From Cryptomeria japonica (taxonomy: Eukaryota > Streptophyta > Pinopsida > Cupressales > Cupressaceae), in NCBI RefSeq assembly GCF_030272615.1, contig NC_081415.1, positions 510,279,873 to 510,343,872 of the forward strand: 64,000 bases of DNA. Direction: 5' to 3'. The translations under genes were made by a program, and so were the position numbers. Shown here one piece after another: positions 59,194-64,000 of the stretch (positions are counted from its first letter, which is position 1; every line of letters starts with the position of its first letter). The notes below the pieces were generated by a model, which was not told the origin of the DNA, searched no databases, and saw nothing but the letters and a program-made list of their open reading frames with translations.

Positions 59194-60427
59194 TGTAGTG
59201 TCATAAAATTGTGACCCTAGCAATTTTTTACTGCATTAGGGTACTCACGCATGCGAACTTGAATCCTCTAGCCTGATCGGAGACTAGAGACTGCTCGACT
59301 TGTGGAAACAATTCTGTCCTTGACCTCCGTATCACTCTTTCCACACTCTGCCCTAGAGAAAGGGGTAAGACAGGGGCATGTCACCCTTGTGCCCCCTTGG
59401 ACAGGTTTGTGGCATCCCTATCCTCCTAGGACAGGGGTGTGGCGCCCCTGTCCCTGCACTATTTTGGGGCAGGACCTTCCTAGAGCATGCATCGTGGGTT
59501 GTGTAGTGAGCGGGAAAACTCTCTCGATGTCGACCCGTGACAAAATTCAGATCCTTCAAACTTGTATTTAAGGGGGCATTCGCTCTCTCATTTTCATAAG
59601 TGGGATAGGTCGAAGTTGGAGAGATTCAAGTTGCATAAGCGATCAAGCATTCAAGCATTCAAGCATTCTTTTTTAGCATTGAGCATTCTCAAGTCTGCCT
59701 TCAAGGCTAGGTGTTGCATTCAAGTCAAGGATTCAACCATTGAAGAGGAGATCCCTTTCAACATTCAATTCCACACAAGCATTTCTATCAACATTGCTAC
59801 TACAACCTCCCTTGAGGTGATTTATAATTTAGTCTTTCATTTACATCTACTTGCAAGTACTTTCTTTCATTACTTGGTTAATTCCAAAACTAGGGCAAAC
59901 CCCCAATCACAACACATTTCCCTCTATTTTCTATGTGTAGGTTGCAAGTGCACAACTATAATTTCGGATTCGGGCTTCATTTGCAGAAGCAGAAAAACCC
60001 TTTTCATTTCACGGATTTTTCAGAGGACCGAGTACATTCCTGCCACGGTTCGGACAACTTTTCGTCGAATTCGCAGGGTGACTTCATCTTGATATTTTAC
60101 TGCCAAATCCAAGTGCACAACTTCACCCCATATTCCGATCTCAAGTTATAATTGATTCTTTGTCACTTTTGCACTACATAATTTAATCAATTCCTTTCCA
60201 TTTCAAACAAAGGAAGAGGGGATCATCATAACATTCTCAATTCATTCAAAATTTAATCTATCATCTTTGTGTGAAGATTGAATCTAGTGAATTATCGCAT
60301 CCCTTATCTTCCTAATGTAATGGTGAAAAGTGCTTGAAGGATAATCGATAGTGAAACTCTCATCTCTCTTTGAGGGAAAGGGTTGTTTTCCTCTTGATCC
60401 ATCACTCATCATTTTCCCACCATTACA
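59194..60427 (+). mobile_element. Family B solo LTR
   Basis: 1234 bp, TGTAGTGTC...CATTACA, within Copia gag. Flanks are AAAGG (59189-59193) and CAAGG (60428-60432), four of five matching. Its start and a central stretch (59640-59800, for example AAGTGTTGCATTCAAG-like and GAAGAGGAGATC) match the reverse strand of 9877-10932. The 3' third is different, so the two are diverged subfamilies. An AAGCATTC repeat lies at about 59645-59670. Confidence 0.85.
59369..59460. repeat. Tandem hairpin array in Family B solo LTR
   Basis: Three ~30-bp units in tandem, each an inverted repeat. The clearest is 59429-59453 (GGACAGGGG-type left arm, CCCCTGTCC right arm, one mismatch inward). The earlier two start near 59369 and 59399 and are degenerate. 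It corresponds by position to the different hairpin at 10733-10761. Confidence 0.82.
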
Positions 60428-60840
60428 CAAGGTATGCTATCTTTAGTGCTTTATCAAAGACCAAATTGACAAAGGTCATTTCATTAAATACTACTTATAA
60501 GGTTTGGGAAAAGTTGAGAGCTATTTATGAAGGCAATTATAGAGTTAAATTATCAAAGAAGCTAATAGCTAAATGTAGATAAGAGAACTCGAAAATGGAA
60601 GGAGAGGATATAACTAGCTATTTTCAAAAGGTTGATAGTGCGGTAAATGAAATTAGAGAATTTGGCGACACCTTGACAGATGAAGACATAATTGAGAAGA
60701 TCTTGATGTTCCTACCAGAAAGTTATAGTGACAAGATCTCGTCTATTGAAGAAACCTATTATCCGAAGAAGTACACTAGAGAGTAGCTTTATGGTACTTT
60801 ATCAGCATTTGAGATAATTGGAAAAGACAGTTAAGATTAA

Positions 60841-62140
60841 GTCTAATAGGTGTCTAGAAAAAGGTTCAAGACAAAAATCTAGAGAAGGTAAATGAAAATT
60901 TAATAAGAGAGTCTATTATGTCAAAGATGATGGTATTTCAAATGATGAATCAGACTATGAAGATGGTGATTGTTTGTTCTTGGTAGAAAGAGATATACCT
61001 AAGGTTGATATTCCTAAGATTGTTGCTACTGTTTTACATGCCAGAAGAGATAGAAATGAATGGCTGATTGATAGTGGGTGTTCAAATTATATGACCGGTG
61101 ACAAAACTAAGTTTTTGAAACTTGATAAGTATGATGGTGGTTATGTTAGGTTCAGAGATGATCAGACATCACAAATTTTGGGAATTGGTTCTATTTTTTT
61201 TAATGGAAAGCATAATACTAATAGTATTTACTATGTGAAGGTTTTGCATCATAATCTTTTGAGTGTTGGATAGATGTATAAAAATGATTACAATGTTGTC
61301 TTTTAGGATGATGGTTGTGAGATCCGGAGAGGATCTAGAATTGTTATTGCAGCAAGGAAAACGACCGGTCGAAACATGTATTTGATAGAAGGAGCTAGGA
61401 AGCATTCTTTGTTGTCTCGAATCAATGACAACTAGCTTTGGCACTAGAGGATGTGTCATATCAATTTTGACAACTTGGTGAAGATTAGTTCATTAAGTGT
61501 AGTGAGAGATTTACCGAGGCTAACCAAACCGGATAACAACATTTGCAAAGAATGTCAAGTTGGAAAGTAGAAGAAAGGAACTTACAGAGGAAAGGAGCAT
61601 TCGTCTAGTAGATTGTTGGATTTATTGCATATAGACCTATGCTCTCTTACCAGAACAAGGATTATTTAAGGTGAGAAGTATTTCATGTTATTGATTGATG
61701 ATTATTCTACAATGTCATGGGTTGCATTTTTAGAGAGAATTCATAAGCATTAGAGAAATTCAAAATATTCAATGCTAAAGTTGAAAATGAAGTTGACAGA
61801 AATATTAAGTGTTTGAGGTTTGATAGAGGAGGATAATTTACTTTTGATGAGTTTAACAACTTTTGTGAAAAACATGGTATTAGAAGATAGTCGCCTGCTC
61901 CGAGAACACCTCAGTAGAATGTTGTAGTGGAAAGGATGAACCAAACAATTCAAGAGGTAGCCAAGACAATGATAAAAGGAGTATAACTCCCAGAAGTCTA
62001 TTGGATAGAAGAAATACATACTATAGCCTACACTCTTAACAAAATTCTATATCGAAAAAGACATGGAAAGACATCTTATGAATTGTGGCATGGTAGAACT
62101 CTGACAGTCAAATATTTCAAGGTCTAGAGAAGTTCCTACT
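60841..62140 (+). pseudogene. pol: Copia protease and integrase, truncated before RT
   Basis: The protease is seen as EWLIDSGCSNYMTGDKTKFL (about 61059-61118). The gag-pre-integrase segment follows (RGSRIVIAARKTTGRNMYLI, then a CKECQVGK zinc motif near 61540-61563). The integrase core has its first Asp in LLHIDLCS (about 61623), IDDYSTMSWVAFLERI (61692-61739), a second Asp region FDRGG (about 61818-61832) and the Glu in VVERMNQTIQEVAKTM (about 61924-61971), so all three DDE positions are represented though in shifted frames. The copy ends near KYFKV (62111-62125). RT, RNase H and 3' LTR are absent. Protease before integrase before the missing RT is the Copia order. Confidence 0.88.
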
Positions 62141-64000
62141 ATCCATAATATGTGTGCTACTAGTGAAAGTTTCCTAAACCTTGCTTTAGAAGGTTAGCTC
62201 TTAACATCCATCACTTGTATACAAGGGTAGCGGTGAAAATTAATTAATAAAATATTATTCTAAACTTAATTACAATAGGTGGAGTTATCTTATATCCATG
62301 TAAATATAATCAAGATGTCATATAATTATACTCTCCTAGGACTAGTGGTTGCATATAAATTAAGTTCAAAGACAAATGACTTATTATCTAGAATATGAAG
62401 GGACATACATACAAAAATACTTGACACTACTAGTACATGTATCATTTCTAGCAAATGCCTATAGTAAACTCCCAAAATGTGTAGATCATTGCATCCTTTG
62501 TGTACATGTTATTTGAGAAGAATTATCTAAACACAATAAAATGGGTAGGTAGTAACATATATCACTTGCATGCTAGTAGTGAGAAATAATCAATCCTATG
62601 ATGAAGTTGAATACTTATTTAGGTGTAGTGTGCTCCTTAATTTTATCATGTTGGTGCAATGATAAGCGTCTATTTGAATGGTTCATAGAATTTGCAATAT
62701 TCATGATATCTTAAAGATACGTATGCTATGATATTCATTAAGAGAATAATTGTCCTCTTTCTATTCCCCCACACTACTTCTCTCTCAATATTGATTGTGA
62801 TACTAAAAAGTCAACTTTTGTATCTATCTTTTAGAAGGTAAATCATAATGTACTTAAATTATTTTATTACATTTTTTTCTATTTAGATTGGTTGTTCTAG
62901 TTATGATACCAGATAGAGTCATCTATTAGCCTATGTGCATGGCCTTATAAGTTTTAAAATTTAAATTAATAACTCACAAACAATGAATGATGCCCATAGG
63001 AAATGACTTCTAATTGATTTCATATGTATAATGACAATATTTTATAAATTAAATAAAATTAATTACCATTACCTTCATTTAATTACTCATAATTAATGTA
63101 ACTCATACAATCATTTCATGTATTGTATGGACTATGTATTTACATGATCTTTCATTGAGGTAACATTTTAAATAAAATATCTATTCTCATAGCTAATGAG
63201 AAGAATTGGAATCAATGGCCTAACAATGTCATACAAGGAAGAAACTAAAGATATCTCATTCATTTATTTTAACAAACAATAATACTATAGAAGTTGACAT
63301 TTGTAATCCTACATTTGTTCACGTCCATTTATAAACCAATAATCATTTTTGGTCATATGGAAATCCTACATTATCTAATATGATAAGATAATATCTAATT
63401 TAATATTGGTTTTCCTTATTCTTGACTCACACTAAGGTAAAAGTTCATAATTGTGTGACACCTTTTTAAAGAAAAAATATACCTTTCAACTTGCACCACC
63501 TAAAATTGATATTTATGTTTTTAATTTTAAAATGATATAAAATAATGAAATGTGGAAATTTTAATGTGGTGTATGTTTATAATAAATTTTAAAAAATAAT
63601 AGGATATATTATTTAGAAATGTAGGAGAATTAGTTTAACAAATTTAAAAAATAAAAAATGAGATTGATAGGATGTCAATTAATGAATACAAAATTTAAAT
63701 TTGTGTACATGGATAACTTGAAAACCTACTGCGTGGATGAATTTTCTTTATTTTTTATAAATATTTTTATAATAATTTTTTAGTCAACTTTACTCAAAAT
63801 ATCATATTTTGATGTGATGTCAACTAGTAATGTAAGGAACCGAAGACGACGAGAAAAATATACAAGAAATGCATGGAAATATTTTTTGAAGTAATTAAGT
63901 GTCTTCATGCATTACATATACAAGTATAACGCTCAACCTCAAGGTAAAGTCAACTTTATGTTAACCAACTATGCACATGCAGAAGTCTAAACTCTTGGAA
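62141..64000. other. AT-rich sequence, nothing recognised
   Basis: About 1.9 kb of AT-rich DNA after the broken Copia element. No frame over 60 codons with a motif, no LTR edge and no repeat shared with the rest of the window was noticed. It may be the host sequence or old transposon sequence. Confidence 0.5.

Larger units (their letters stand above)
59002..60840 (+). pseudogene. gag: Copia gag, split by Family B solo LTR
   Basis: The N-terminus reads MAHKLTIPIFKGSDYSFWKV, then KMRGYLISLGYKTWKVVETK (59002 on), the usual start of a plant Copia gag (UBN2-type fold, particle-forming). The solo LTR enters after about 59193. Reading resumes at about 60430 with RYAIFSALSKTKLTKVISLN, then TYKVWEKLRAIYEGNY, then MEGEDITSYFQKVDSAVNEI and IIEKILMFLPESYSDKISSI. 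Stops are at 60580 (TAA) and 60784 (TAG). The two halves together match the expected gag order. Confidence 0.9.

Overview
The window is plant nuclear DNA from an intergenic, retrotransposon-packed region. I see no intact host gene. The very long AT-rich LTRs, the nested Ty3/Gypsy and Copia elements, the L1-type LINEs carrying a plant-style ORF1 zinc knuckle and RNase H, and the extensive decay all suggest a large-genome plant. A gymnosperm is my best guess, but that is inference, not proof.

Layout. 1-1738: two fragments of a family with ~4.2 kb LTRs (called Family A here), minus strand. 1739-5640: old AT-rich sequence I cannot assign. 5640-6957 plus 38874-39653: the two halves of a decayed protein-coding sequence, split by one insertion. 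6958-38873: that insertion, a Family A retrotransposon bounded by the 5-bp target duplication ATCTC. Nested inside it are (i) a Family B LTR element in its 5' LTR (9399-10932, TSD ATAAT); (ii) a Tat-type Ty3/Gypsy element in its gag (12900-31451); (iii) a Copia-like element inside the Gypsy gag (17771-25192, TSD TGAAT); and (iv) a Family A solo LTR in its 3' LTR (33841-37556, TSD GTTAT). A deletion has joined the Gypsy 3' LTR to the outer 3' LTR at about 31452.

39655-57000: a degenerate, phrase-repeating AT-rich array. It is interrupted by a short retroposon (40764-41376), a LINE ORF1 fragment (44494-45409) and a ~3.9 kb LINE (47604-55691). That LINE is itself split by a 4215-bp Family A solo LTR (48498-52712, TSD TAATC). 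57005-57900: a minus-strand Copia fragment. About 57950-62140: a plus-strand Copia element truncated after integrase, with a Family B solo LTR in its gag (59194-60427). 62140-64000: AT-rich, nothing recognised.

Two things stand out. First, the nested Copia-like element has a gag remnant but no pol. It carries instead one long uncharacterised reading frame (20678-23746, 1022 codons) that keeps its frame and is broken only by four stops, each one C-to-T change from a glutamine codon. Second, several LTRs carry GC-rich tandem hairpin cassettes. In Family A these sit at an equivalent position, yet their sequence differs completely from copy to copy while the palindromic layout persists; Family B shows the same behaviour.
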